NCBI GenBank assembly: GCA_038205115.1
Contig: JBBRCE010000030.1
Coordinates: 1 to 59,743, forward strand
Origin: JBBRCE01 sp038205115
GTDB lineage: Bacteria > Planctomycetota > Planctomycetia > Pirellulales > JBBRCE01
Direction: 5' to 3'
Length of the DNA: 59,743 bases
A program made the position numbers and the translations under genes. Every line of letters begins with the position of its first letter. The stretch's first letter is position 1. Positions 18,068-27,047 of this stretch are shown here, in pieces. Below the pieces are notes generated by a model that worked only from the letters and a program-made list of their open reading frames with translations, was not told the DNA's origin and searched no databases.

Positions 18068-19951
18068 CTAGCTCTTGCTGATCGTGAAGTCTGGGTAACC
18101 GTGGGCACCCATTTCCGGACCATCGAGACCTTCGATTTCGATCTCTTTGCTCACGCGAATCGGCGTGATCAAGTTGCTGATCTTGAACAAGATGAAGGAG
18201 ATCACGAAACCCGTGATGCACACCACCAAACAACTCATCAACTGAGCATAGAGTTGGCCCCAGTCACCATACATGCAACCGCGCACGCCGTTGAGCGAAT
18301 CATCGACCACACTGGCGTTCTTAGTGTTGAAAGTGACACCGTTGAATCCAGCACCGTATTTTCCGTTGGCGAAAATGCCGAGCGAGATCACGCCCCACAG
18401 GCCATTCACGCCGTGGACCGAGATGGCGCCGACCACGTCGTCGATGCCCATCTTCTCCCAGAAAAACACGCTAAATACCACCAGCGAACCAGCGATGGCA
18501 CCAATTGCAAACGCTGCCCACGAGTCGACGAACGCGCAGGGAGCCGTGATCGCCACCAAGCCCGCGAGCATACCGTTACAGAGCATCGAGGGATCGGGCT
18601 TCAAGCCCTTGAGTGACATCGTGAGGTGACAGGACAGAGCAGCGGCAATGCTGGCCAACATCGTGTTGACCACGACCACGCTGATCCGCAAGTCGGCACC
18701 AGCCAACGTCGAGCCCGGATTGAACCCGAACCAACCAAAGGCCAGGATGAACGTGCCGAGAATCACCATCGGAATGTGATGTCCGGGAATCGGCTGTGGC
18801 TTGCCGTCCTTGTACTTACCGATACGCGGTCCGATGATGATACCGCCCGCCAAGCCGATGACACCGCCCATGGCATGCACCACGCCTGAACCTGCGAAGT
18901 CGACGGCTCCGTGACCCCAACCCCAGCGCACACCCAATTGCGCCAGCCAGCCGCCACCCCAAACCCATCCGCCATAGAGGCAGTAAGGGAAGGCAACCCA
19001 AAGTCCGTAGAGCAAGAAATTTTTCCATGCCCAACGTTCGCAGAGAACGCCCGTGGGAATCGTGGCCGTTGTGTCGAAAAACACCATCATGAAGAAGAAC
19101 AGCGCCATGATGCTGACGTCGTCGCAATCTTTCAAGAAGAAGCCCTTGGTGCCCATCAAGTTCCATTTGTAACCGCCGGTAGGCGATGTCACATCAACGC
19201 CCTTGTCGTCCTTGGTCGTCGTGGTCTCGGCCTCGATTCCCACGCCGCTGCTCAATTGCTTCAAGCCCGGTCCAAGTGTGGCAACGTACCCCGGCGGCAC
19301 TGCTCCCGAGTTCCAGTTACCCCAGCCGATGGCAAATCCATACGCATAGAACGCCGTGCAGCCGAGTGCATAAATCATGAAATTCATGGCCATCGTGTGC
19401 GCGGCATTTTTTGCGCGGCACAAGCCCGTCTCGACCAGTGCGAAACCGGCCTGCATGAACATGACCAAGAAACCAGCGATCAACGTCCAAACCATGTTGA
19501 TCGAGTAGAAATTGTGATTGATCCTGTCCAACAAGTCGCCCTGCTTGAGCTTGGACGGATCGTCGCCCGCCATTTCACCCGTGGGCTTCCCGTCTTTGTC
19601 AACCGCCGGATCGAGTGCCGGTTGGGTGACTGTGCCGGCGTTACTTCCCGTGGGATCGGGCCATTTCTTTGGATCGCTGCCGGGGTAGTAAGCAGGCAAT
19701 TCCGGTGCTTTGGCAGCTTCGGGAGTTGCCGCCTTGGGCGCATCCGTAGCCGTAGGTTTTGCGTCTTCCTTTTTCGGCGCATCGGCCGCAGCTGCGTCCG
19801 GTGCAGCCGCGACGGCCGTAGGCGCGTCTTTCTTCGCGTCCTGCGCCATCGACGCCCCAATTTTGATCACGCCCAAGAAGACAATCGTGTAGAGCGATAG
19901 CTTCAGCACCCGCTTCGATAACATCAAGATCCGCCTGCCGCTTGACATCAT
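18068..19951 (-). CDS. amt: ammonium transporter with long N-terminal extension
   Basis: Amt/Rh-family channel for ammonium at the inner membrane. The 627-residue protein has a signal-like helix (LKLSLYTIVFLGVIKIGASMAQ), an Ala/Pro/Lys-rich low-complexity extension of roughly 100 residues, and then the 11-helix Amt core. Core signatures are VDFAGSGVVHAMGG (first channel histidine), FGWFGFNPGS and SVHGVNGLWG (second histidine). The ATG at 19951 follows an AAAGGG ribosome-binding site. A sigma-54 promoter lies about 60 bases upstream, which fits nitrogen control. No glnK/PII gene is adjacent. The extension makes it about 200 residues longer than AmtB; its role is unknown. Confidence 0.95.
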   Translation of the reverse strand: MMSSGRRILMLSKRVLKLSLYTIVFLGVIKIGASMAQDAKKDAPTAVAAAPDAAAADAPKKEDAKPTATDAPKAATPEAAKAPELPAYYPGSDPKKWPDPTGSNAGTVTQPALDPAVDKDGKPTGEMAGDDPSKLKQGDLLDRINHNFYSINMVWTLIAGFLVMFMQAGFALVETGLCRAKNAAHTMAMNFMIYALGCTAFYAYGFAIGWGNWNSGAVPPGYVATLGPGLKQLSSGVGIEAETTTTKDDKGVDVTSPTGGYKWNLMGTKGFFLKDCDDVSIMALFFFMMVFFDTTATIPTGVLCERWAWKNFLLYGLWVAFPYCLYGGWVWGGGWLAQLGVRWGWGHGAVDFAGSGVVHAMGGVIGLAGGIIIGPRIGKYKDGKPQPIPGHHIPMVILGTFILAFGWFGFNPGSTLAGADLRISVVVVNTMLASIAAALSCHLTMSLKGLKPDPSMLCNGMLAGLVAITAPCAFVDSWAAFAIGAIAGSLVVFSVFFWEKMGIDDVVGAISVHGVNGLWGVISLGIFANGKYGAGFNGVTFNTKNASVVDDSLNGVRGCMYGDWGQLYAQLMSCLVVCITGFVISFILFKISNLITPIRVSKEIEIEGLDGPEMGAHGYPDFTISKS

Positions 19952-20009
19952 TGTTACCCTTTCGAAAAGGCCTCGTAAAGAAACTGTAAACGTCCGAATG
20001 CCCGTCGAT

Positions 20010-20025
20010 AGCAACACACGTGCCA
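20010..20025 (-). promoter_or_regulatory. sigma-54 (RpoN) promoter of amt
   Basis: On the minus strand the sequence reads TGGCACG, four bases, TTGCT, which matches the -24/-12 consensus (TGGCACG-N4-TTGCW) at every conserved position. The predicted start near 20000 leaves a leader of about 50 bases before the amt ATG at 19951. Sigma-54 control of ammonium transporters through NtrC-type activators is well known. Confidence 0.85.
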
Positions 20026-20114
20026 GCAAACTGGACACAGCTCGTCGTCCGCTTGTGCGTCGAGTAAAGTCATAGCGATCGGTATTCGCAAGATGTTACA
20101 GAAACGTCTGTTAC

Positions 20115-20128
20115 GACAATTGATTGTC
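20115..20128. promoter_or_regulatory. candidate activator site upstream of amt
   Basis: GACAAT-TG-ATTGTC is a perfect 6-bp inverted repeat about 90 bases upstream of the -24 element, where an enhancer-binding activator would sit. A direct repeat of TGTTAC (near 20093 and 20109) lies beside it. Assignment to an NtrC-like protein is inference from position. Confidence 0.35.
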
Positions 20129-20353
20129 CAGAGAAAAGTTCGTGCAAAACTCAAGGAATTACTCGCCCCGGAGGCCGCATGCGGGTTGTCGCAACGGTGT
20201 TAGGCATTGGCTGCCTGAACTTCGTGCAGAATCATTACCGAATCGAAATACGATCTCGGCAGCAAAACGGCGTACCGAAAATTCCGGCAGCGCGCAATTC
20301 GAGACGGCGGCCAATCCCGAATTATCTGTACTCAGCCAAAACAGCGGATCGGA

Positions 20354-21112
20354 TCAAAGCTTCGGCGAACTCTCGACGACGCGATCAAGGATCATGATTT
20401 TCTGCCAGATGTTGCGTGACAGATCGTTGGTCAGCGAGGCCAACTGATCGGCCGCTTCAAACGCTTCGACGTCAGGGAACTGCTGCACGTAAATGGCGCC
20501 GATCTTGCCAATTAGCGACAGTAATTCACTGCAATAGTCAAGATAGCGGCCGAGTTGCGACGTTGTCAGCGTACGCTTGGGCGAAGACGGCGTTGGCGAA
20601 GCGCGGGTGATCACTTCCGGATCTTTGGTAAGCTGGTGCATGTCGACAATGTGCGCCATCGCCCGCAGTTCGCGGATGGCGGCCAAGGCCCGTTCGCGCT
20701 TCCAGCGTCGTTCGAGCGATGCCAGAAACAGCACCGCGGCGGAGACGAACACAATGCTGCCGATCGAAGACTCGAACGACTGCGCAAAATGTTCGAGTTC
20801 CCAGATTTCGTTCTGCAATCGCAGGTTGCGGACCAGCATGATCAACAGCGGAATCAAGCCGCCAATCAACAGGCAAACCAACAACCGCAACCACAGAATC
20901 GGCTGGCGGATTTGTTCCGCCCTGACGACCGCTTCGCGGGCAATCGCCACCAGCTCGCGCACCACGCTCACCAGGTTGGAATCCGGAAAACGTTCGGCAA
21001 TGCGATTCTGCAGTTGGATGACCGTCTCGACGATTTTGGCCGGTCGCAGTTCGCGATAACTTTCCGACGCGCCGGCGCGGCCGGCATGCGTCACGACAAC
21101 GGGATCTGACAT
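20354..21112 (-). CDS. two-helix membrane protein of unknown function
   Basis: The 252-residue protein has a helical N-terminal part (about 1-70), two membrane segments (about 73-93 ILWLRLLVCLLIGGLIPLLI and about 115-132 GSIVFVSAAVLFLASL), then a charged helical C-terminal domain. No family is recognised. The ATG at 21112 has a strong GAGGAA ribosome-binding site. It lies 142 bases downstream of the terpene-cyclase operon on the same strand and could be its last gene or an independent unit; its own good ribosome-binding site does not decide this. Confidence 0.7.
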   Translation of the reverse strand: MSDPVVVTHAGRAGASESYRELRPAKIVETVIQLQNRIAERFPDSNLVSVVRELVAIAREAVVRAEQIRQPILWLRLLVCLLIGGLIPLLIMLVRNLRLQNEIWELEHFAQSFESSIGSIVFVSAAVLFLASLERRWKRERALAAIRELRAMAHIVDMHQLTKDPEVITRASPTPSSPKRTLTTSQLGRYLDYCSELLSLIGKIGAIYVQQFPDVEAFEAADQLASLTNDLSRNIWQKIMILDRVVESSPKL

Positions 21113-21254
21113 GGATGTTCCTCAACTCAAATCGCCGCCGCAGTCCTCACAGAATGAGCATTGTAAACTCGCCGAGGCCGTGCATCGCCAGCCATTCGTC
21201 GCGAAGTTCCGAATTCCACAAATTGAGCGCGGAGAAAAAACTCAATCCAAAAAT

Positions 21255-23156
21255 TCAAGCGGAAGCAGGTGGCCTCGCGGCGCTCTCCAACGCGGCCACC
21301 GTCCAGATCACCGGATACAATTCTTCGAAATACCAAAGCTTGGCGAAGTAAAAACCAATGGGCGACGGCGGGAAGGTTGTGCCGCCGGCCGTCGCACGCA
21401 GCAGCGCCGCCACTCCACGATCCAACGTCGCACGAACCGCGGTTGCCAGTTCCCGATCTTTCGAGCCGGTCAGCGCGACAATCGCCAGCGCGGTTTCTTC
21501 GATCGAGCCCAGCGCCGACGAATTTCCGCCCCACAGTCCATCCGGCTGTTGTGCCGCAAGCAGCCACCGCGTGGCCGACTGCGCAAGCGGAGCAATCCGC
21601 GGGTACATCGCTGCGTCCAAATGATTGAGCGCCGCCAGCACGCGCGAGGTGCCGTAAACGAGATTTTCATCGCCTGTTGCAAATTGATTGCCGAACCACA
21701 GCGGCGACCACGCACCGTCGGCCGTTTGCATTTTGGCTAGATATTCGAGCGCGCGGGCGGTTGCCTTGCGAATTCGCTGCTGCGCAACCGTGCGAAGTTC
21801 GCCGCTCCAGGCATGCCAAGCGTGCAATGCATGGGCCGTCAGGTCCGCGCCGCTGCGGTCGAACGGCAGCACGCCCCAGCCACGGCAAAACGTGGGCAGA
21901 CCGCCATCGCGATTTTGCAAATCCAACAGCCAATCGACGCCAGCCTGCGCCGCGCCGGTCGATTCCGCCGAATCCACCGCCAAATGGCGCAGCGCGATCA
22001 GCGCGCCGGCTGTATCGTCCGCGTCGGGCACGCCGCCGGGCAAATTCGTCCAAGCCCAACCGCCGGGCGCGGCGCCCGTGTACGGATGACGCTGCCGGTA
22101 ATGCTGCGCCAGCAGCCAACTTGCAATCGACGTGCGGTCTTGCTCCGAAAGCGCCGGCGCACACTGCGTTGCGCTCGCAGAAGGACGGTTCGATAGAGCA
22201 TTGACCGCCAGCGTGGTGACCCAAGTTGCCAGGTTGGTATCGATGGGCCAACTGCCGTCGGCGCGAATTTCGCGCAGCAAGAAATCGATCGATTGCCGAA
22301 CAACCGGATGATCGCTCAAACCGGCGCCGATCAAACTCATGCTCACGAAGCTGGTCAGCGGCGTGGCTTCCAAAAAGCCGCCACCCTGCGGCTGAATTTG
22401 CTGCAACACGCTCAGCGTACGCCGTGTGGTCAAACTACGCAGCATGCGGCTCAGCCAATTGCCATTTGGCCCACGACGATGCCGGACCAGTCCGATGGCG
22501 ATCAGCGCCGGCAGCGCGTAGCTGACCACCGGCAAACGCAAAAATCGAAACATCCACTGCGGAAACGCCGCCAGTTCGAATGGCAACTTCGGCACCAATT
22601 TCCAAGCCTGGCGACCGTCGCCGAAACGCCCCGCCAGCACGCACATCGTCAAAATCGGTACGGAAAACGTGCGATCGCGGCCATAGCGGCGGGCAATCGC
22701 CGCGGCCAGTGCCGGCGGTTCCAGCGAGCCGACGGTGCGGCGCAACCACGCCGCGGCCGATTGGCAAACGGCATCGTCGGTCGGCAGATGCAGGCCAATG
22801 GCCGCCCAGCAGAGCGTGGTGGTGCTGATGTTGCTGATGCTGAGCGTCGTATCGCCCCAGCCGCCATCGGCATTTTGATTTTGCCTCAGCCAGGCAAGAC
22901 CGGCGTCGACTTGCGGCTGGTGCTGTTGCCGGGCAGCAAGATTTTCGGCCGCGCGTTGATGCAACGTGAGCGCCACAATCGCGGTGGCTGTGGAAAGTGC
23001 GCTGCTGGAAAGTTTGCCCGTCCAATGCCCTGCGACGTTGCGGGCGGCGAGCAGTGCCTGCCGCGAATGATTGAGCGCCGCTTGCAATTCGCGGCAATCA
23101 ACATCTCGCGGTGCAGCGTGCGGCAACTCCTTCGAGGCATCGTTGGGCCCGTTCAT
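21255..23156 (-). CDS. squalene-hopene-cyclase-like class II terpene cyclase
   Basis: The 633-residue protein has the length of bacterial squalene-hopene cyclases and repeated QW-type motifs (LRQNQNADGGWGDTT, LLDLQNRDGGLPTF, KMQTADGAWSPL, AQQPDGLWGG). The protonating DxDD motif is present as DADD (Asp378, Asp380, Asp381) in GVPDADDTAG, close to the position in the Alicyclobacillus enzyme. Family knowledge predicts cation-initiated cyclisation of a linear isoprenoid at the membrane. The substrate is not evident; a product of the upstream polyprenyl synthase is the natural guess. The ATG at 23156 overlaps the previous gene by 4 bases. It is the last gene of the ten-gene set. Confidence 0.85.
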   Translation of the reverse strand: MNGPNDASKELPHAAPRDVDCRELQAALNHSRQALLAARNVAGHWTGKLSSSALSTATAIVALTLHQRAAENLAARQQHQPQVDAGLAWLRQNQNADGGWGDTTLSISNISTTTLCWAAIGLHLPTDDAVCQSAAAWLRRTVGSLEPPALAAAIARRYGRDRTFSVPILTMCVLAGRFGDGRQAWKLVPKLPFELAAFPQWMFRFLRLPVVSYALPALIAIGLVRHRRGPNGNWLSRMLRSLTTRRTLSVLQQIQPQGGGFLEATPLTSFVSMSLIGAGLSDHPVVRQSIDFLLREIRADGSWPIDTNLATWVTTLAVNALSNRPSASATQCAPALSEQDRTSIASWLLAQHYRQRHPYTGAAPGGWAWTNLPGGVPDADDTAGALIALRHLAVDSAESTGAAQAGVDWLLDLQNRDGGLPTFCRGWGVLPFDRSGADLTAHALHAWHAWSGELRTVAQQRIRKATARALEYLAKMQTADGAWSPLWFGNQFATGDENLVYGTSRVLAALNHLDAAMYPRIAPLAQSATRWLLAAQQPDGLWGGNSSALGSIEETALAIVALTGSKDRELATAVRATLDRGVAALLRATAGGTTFPPSPIGFYFAKLWYFEELYPVIWTVAALESAARPPASA

Positions 23157-24037
23157 AGGCTCAAATGCCCTAGAGCCAGCAGGCCGTAGTAGGTGTACTC
23201 GCAATCCAGCGCGTCATCGGCCCAATTGCCGTGAAAACCACCCTGATTGGTCCAGAGCGAATCGATGAAATCCAGGCAGGCGTCTTGGATCGGTCGAATG
23301 TCGGCATGCAGCCCTGTCAGTCCGTGTAAGGCGGTGGCCGTAGAAAGTAAATCCGGCAGCGGCGCGCCCGGCAGGGCATAAAAACCGCCGTCGGGCGCAT
23401 GCTGCGCCAATAGCCAATGGTCCAGTTGCGGCGGTGTCGATTGGCCGAAATAACGCAGCAACGTTGCCGCGGCGGCCGTCGATGGCGTTAGGCCTTGCTG
23501 CATGTTCGGTAGGTTGGAATAACCGCCATCGGCCGAACGTAATTTTTGTACGCAATGCATGATTGCCTCGGCATCCGGCGGTTCGCGGCCCAAATCTTGA
23601 AACGCGTTGACCGCCATGAAGCAGCCGTAAAGATTTGCCTGCCGCGAGTCGCCATCGCCATTGTAGCCGCCGTCGACCGTGCGATAACGCGCCAGCGCCG
23701 CGGCAATCGGTGCGGTCGGTTGACGCGCGCGAAGTGGCGACGGCAGATCGGCCCAACAGCGGGCCAAACAGGCCAGGTGAACGAAGTCGAGTTCCGCGCC
23801 CTCGCCAAAGCTCCGCAAATACGTGGCCACCGATTCCGCCGGCAGTTCAGCCTGCAGCGCCAGCAGTCCTTCCAGCCCAAACACGGTGTAGTACAGATCG
23901 CTCGCGCCGTCGCGATCGCGGAAGCCGCCGTCGGCGTTGAGTTGACTGAGCAGAAAGCCACGGACCAGTTCGGTCGAATCACCCAACAGCTTCGGCGCCA
24001 GCCGGGCGACCTGCAGCATTTCGAGTCTCAAACTCAC
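23153..24037 (-). CDS. prenyltransferase/cyclase-fold repeat protein (small, single barrel)
   Basis: The 294-residue protein is built of alpha-alpha barrel repeats (LSQLNADGGFRDRD, RYRTVDGGYNGDGD, LRSADGGYSNLPN, LAQHAPDGGFYAL, LWTNQGGFHGNW). It resembles the beta subunit of protein prenyltransferases or one half of a squalene cyclase. Its last repeat ends DCEYTYYGLLALG, like the HTYFG block of prenyltransferase beta subunits, but the zinc-ligand histidine is replaced by Tyr/Glu and no DxDD is visible. A cyclase partner or a non-catalytic substrate-binding subunit fits better than a true protein prenyltransferase. The GTG start at 24037 has an AAAGG site 8-9 bases upstream and overlaps the previous gene by 59 bases. 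Confidence 0.8.
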   Translation of the reverse strand: MSLRLEMLQVARLAPKLLGDSTELVRGFLLSQLNADGGFRDRDGASDLYYTVFGLEGLLALQAELPAESVATYLRSFGEGAELDFVHLACLARCWADLPSPLRARQPTAPIAAALARYRTVDGGYNGDGDSRQANLYGCFMAVNAFQDLGREPPDAEAIMHCVQKLRSADGGYSNLPNMQQGLTPSTAAAATLLRYFGQSTPPQLDHWLLAQHAPDGGFYALPGAPLPDLLSTATALHGLTGLHADIRPIQDACLDFIDSLWTNQGGFHGNWADDALDCEYTYYGLLALGHLSL

Positions 24038-25694
24038 TGCACCAACCTTTCACTTCAATGTGGAATATCTTACTGACCACGCGGCGCAACAAGCCTTTCA
24101 GACTGGCGTTATCGAGTTCGGCCAACGAGCGAATGGCTTCTTCTTTGTACGATTCCAACAATCCGCGACACTTCTCCTGCATCTCGGGCGAAGCGACGAT
24201 CCTACGCAGTGCGTCGCGATCGACGTCCGCCACCTGTCGCCGCCACGCCGCGGCAACCAGCGCTTTGTCTTGGTCTTTACTCTTCTCGTGCGCCAAGGCC
24301 ATCGGCAGCGAAGGACGCAGTGCTTCTAAGTCACCGATGCCAGACTCTTCCGCCAGATCGTCAAGGTCGTCCCGAATTTGGTAGGCGATGCCGATCGCTT
24401 CGCTGTAACGCGTCAGCACGTCGGCCACGTCTTGATCGGCTTGGGCGTACGCCGCGCCAATCTGCAGCGCCACTTCGAAGGCCGGAGCGGTCTTTTGCCG
24501 AAAAATATCCAACACCTGTAGCGAACCCAGGGGACGCGGCGCGCGGGTCCAGCACAACTCCGCGCCTTGGCCCAGGCAAAGCGTGCGATGCCCGGCCGCG
24601 GCAATTTGCAGCATGCGGTTCTTGACATCGTTCGGCACGTCGCATTCGGCAATCAAACGGTAACCGTCGCCCAGCAACAAATCGCCAACATTGAGCGCCA
24701 CGGCTACGCCATGCAATTTGTGCAAACTGGGCTCGTCGTAGCGGAGATCGTCGTCGTCTTCGATATCGTCGTGGACCAGCGACGCTTTGTGAAAACATTC
24801 CACAGCAATCGCCAGCCGTTTGAGGTCGTCGGGAATGCTCGCGTCGCCGTCGCGCAGCGCGCGATAGGCGCAGACCGCCAGGAACGGCCGCCAACGCTTA
24901 CCGCTTTTCGCGAGCCAGTCGCGACCGATTTGCTCCGTTTCGGTCGCTGCTTTTCCCAGCAGTTGATCCAGCGACGCGGGCGTGAACCAGGTCTCGACTT
25001 CATGGCGCAGCGCGTCGAGATCAACGCGATACGTTTTATCGTCGCTGGTCAGATGCACCACGTCCCACAGCCAATCCAAGTCGAGCGTGGTATCTTTGCA
25101 ATCGTCCTGCAGCAGCGGAATGGCCACGCCCGGAATGGCGGCCGATTCCATGTACGGAAAGGCTTTTTCCAGCACCGACAAACAGCTCACGCCCACAATG
25201 GCGTCGATCTTGCCGGTCTGAATCAGCGCCATCACCAGGGCCGAACCTTCGGCCACCAGACAGGCGTAGCCGAGCCGCTCGGCTTCGTTTTGCAAGTCTT
25301 GAATCGAACACAATCCGCACTGTTTGCAAAGCAAGCCGAAGTCATCGAACGGCGCAGGGCAGCGATCTTCGATCCGCAGGCACTTAGGCATCAGCAGCAG
25401 CCGACGCTCGAAGGGCACAGCCGCTAGCGCGTCGCGCCACACGCGGCTGTTCATCACGACGCCGATGTAGTCGACGTACTTTCGCGCCCAACCGCCGGCG
25501 TCGGCCAGCGCTTCCGCGTGCGTTCGTAATTCCGCGCTCGCCAGCGGCGGCACCGGTTGTACTCGCAGCACGTAAGCTTCGATTTCTTTGCGAATTTGTT
25601 CGCGCTCGCCGCGCGTTTGCGGAATGGTATCCTGCGGCGCGCGGTCGGCCATCACCGGCACCGGACGCGGCAAATTCAGCACGGGCAAGTGCAT
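23979..25694 (-). CDS. DUF116 domain fused to polyprenyl diphosphate synthase
   Basis: The 571-residue protein has two parts. Residues about 80-220 match DUF116, with the cysteine set PKCLRIEDRC and LLCKQCGLC (Cys105, 112, 123, 126, 129) and LVAEGSALV plus VGVSCLSVLEKAFPYM. These cysteines could bind an Fe-S cluster. Residues about 255-555 are a trans-isoprenyl diphosphate synthase with the substrate lysine block GKRWRPFL, first Asp-rich motif DDIED (309-313) and second motif DDLDD (442-446). The synthase extends allylic diphosphates with IPP; chain length cannot be read. The ATG at 25694 has GGAG 9 bases upstream; two earlier candidate starts are weaker. Confidence 0.85.
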   Translation of the reverse strand: MHLPVLNLPRPVPVMADRAPQDTIPQTRGEREQIRKEIEAYVLRVQPVPPLASAELRTHAEALADAGGWARKYVDYIGVVMNSRVWRDALAAVPFERRLLLMPKCLRIEDRCPAPFDDFGLLCKQCGLCSIQDLQNEAERLGYACLVAEGSALVMALIQTGKIDAIVGVSCLSVLEKAFPYMESAAIPGVAIPLLQDDCKDTTLDLDWLWDVVHLTSDDKTYRVDLDALRHEVETWFTPASLDQLLGKAATETEQIGRDWLAKSGKRWRPFLAVCAYRALRDGDASIPDDLKRLAIAVECFHKASLVHDDIEDDDDLRYDEPSLHKLHGVAVALNVGDLLLGDGYRLIAECDVPNDVKNRMLQIAAAGHRTLCLGQGAELCWTRAPRPLGSLQVLDIFRQKTAPAFEVALQIGAAYAQADQDVADVLTRYSEAIGIAYQIRDDLDDLAEESGIGDLEALRPSLPMALAHEKSKDQDKALVAAAWRRQVADVDRDALRRIVASPEMQEKCRGLLESYKEEAIRSLAELDNASLKGLLRRVVSKIFHIEVKGWCSEFETRNAAGRPAGAEAVG

Positions 25695-25769
25695 GTCGAT
25701 CATCTCCACGAGCAAATTCGAATGTACGGTTCTAACGAATCAACGGACCATGCGACACGCCACGAAAGC

Positions 25770-27047
25770 TCAAGTGTAAGCGCCAAAGCCAAAAAACCAA
25801 TGCTTTTTGGCAAAGCGGTACATCCAATGTTCTTCGGGTATTTCCTGGCCGGGCAAATGCTGGCTGTTGCGCGGCTCAAGTTTGTCTAATTCGGCCAGCG
25901 CCGTCTGACGCTGCGTGGTGTCGTGCGCGCCGTGCTTGAGGACTAATTCCTTGACCAAATCCGGTCGCTCCAGCACCACACAGCCGCGCGTGGCTTTGGC
26001 GGACGTCGTGCGGAAGTCCTGCAAAAAGGCCGAATTACTCATTAAGTCGTACACGCTCGGGCCGTCGTTGATGCCTTCGGTCGCGAACTGAATGATGGGA
26101 CAGGGCTCGATCTTACCCGACGGACCAATGTGATGGCTCACGCCGGTCGCCATTGGACACAGTGCTTCGCCTTTGTCGTCCCAGTAGGCATCCACAATGG
26201 CAATCGGCAACCGAGCGCGCATGCCAACGATGAACTTGCGGACGCGGACAATCTGTTCCGGGCTCAGCGCGATTTCCGGCGACGGATGCGGACCCACCAC
26301 ACGATAGGTATGAAACCAGGCGTAATGGACATTCATCGAAATCAGCTTGCGCAGCCACGATTCTTGAATCAGATCGTCGATGTTGGTTTTGCAAACGCTG
26401 GTGGCCACGCCGGTAATCAGCTTATGTTTGCGGCAATTTTCCAAACCGGCCAGCGATTTATCCAGCACGTTCATTCGCCCACGCCGCTCATCGCTAACGA
26501 TCGATGTGCCTTCGATGCTCACCAGCGGTGAGGCGTTGCCCAAGCGGCGCAGCTCGCGAGCCACTTGATCGGTAATCAAATGTCCGTTGGTGAAGATCTG
26601 AAAATAACAATCTTGATGCGCGGCCAACACGTCGAGCAGGTTGGGATGCATAAACGGCTCGCCGCCCAGCAAACCAAAGTAGCTGTTGCCGTGCTGCTTG
26701 GCGTCGGTGATGACGCGATTCAGATCGTCGAGCTTAATCATCTCGCGCGGCGATTCCACATCCACCCAGCAACCTTGGCAGCGGAGTTGGCAGCTATTGA
26801 TGATCGAAATGAACAGAAACGGCGGAAAGTGGATGCCCTGCTTGAGACGGCGCTTGTAATGTTGCACCGAGCGCATGCCTTTGTAGCCGAAGTTGTAGCC
26901 GAATTTCCACAGCGATTTTTTGTCGGTCTCGCGAAGCATTCGCGTGGCAAGTTGCAGCAACATTCGAGCGACCGGATGGAAAGGGATGGCGGAAAAGTTG
27001 AGACCCGTGAAGCGACAACCGGCAATGCTAATTTGGCGACGAACCAC
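25770..27047 (-). CDS. radical SAM enzyme
   Basis: The 425-residue protein has the radical SAM cluster motif CQLRCQGCW (Cys86, Cys90, Cys93: CxxxCxxC), the SAM-binding LLGGEPF block, and extra C-terminal cysteines (ALCPMATG, IEPCPII, RGCVVL) that may hold an auxiliary cluster as in SPASM/twitch enzymes. It generates a 5'-deoxyadenosyl radical; the substrate is unknown. Location between a ferredoxin and a polyprenyl synthase suggests radical modification of an isoprenoid. HpnH, which adenosylates hopene, is an obvious comparison, but the sequence is not plainly HpnH. The GTG start at 27047 overlaps the ferredoxin gene by 20 bases. Confidence 0.88.
   Translation of the reverse strand: MVRRQISIAGCRFTGLNFSAIPFHPVARMLLQLATRMLRETDKKSLWKFGYNFGYKGMRSVQHYKRRLKQGIHFPPFLFISIINSCQLRCQGCWVDVESPREMIKLDDLNRVITDAKQHGNSYFGLLGGEPFMHPNLLDVLAAHQDCYFQIFTNGHLITDQVARELRRLGNASPLVSIEGTSIVSDERRGRMNVLDKSLAGLENCRKHKLITGVATSVCKTNIDDLIQESWLRKLISMNVHYAWFHTYRVVGPHPSPEIALSPEQIVRVRKFIVGMRARLPIAIVDAYWDDKGEALCPMATGVSHHIGPSGKIEPCPIIQFATEGINDGPSVYDLMSNSAFLQDFRTTSAKATRGCVVLERPDLVKELVLKHGAHDTTQRQTALAELDKLEPRNSQHLPGQEIPEEHWMYRFAKKHWFFGFGAYT

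Larger units (their letters stand above)
19952..20353. other. amt upstream region
   Basis: About 400 bases between amt and the two-helix membrane protein gene. It holds the amt ribosome-binding site, the sigma-54 promoter and the inverted repeat listed separately. The short open frames at 20124-20447 and 20179-20397 have no ribosome-binding site or coding character, and I see nothing else in the rest. Confidence 0.6.

Noticed and set aside
20124..20447. Small plus-strand genes in the amt upstream region
   Set aside because: No ribosome-binding site, no hydrophobic or conserved pattern, and they overlap the end of the two-helix membrane protein gene.
23153..24037. Protein farnesyl- or geranylgeranyltransferase beta subunit
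   Set aside because: The repeats match the fold, but the zinc-ligand histidine is replaced and no alpha subunit gene is present.
25770..27047. HpnH, adenosyl hopene transferase
   Set aside because: A nearby cyclase makes it tempting, but only the radical SAM core is shared by eye, and the other hpn genes for extended hopanoids are absent.
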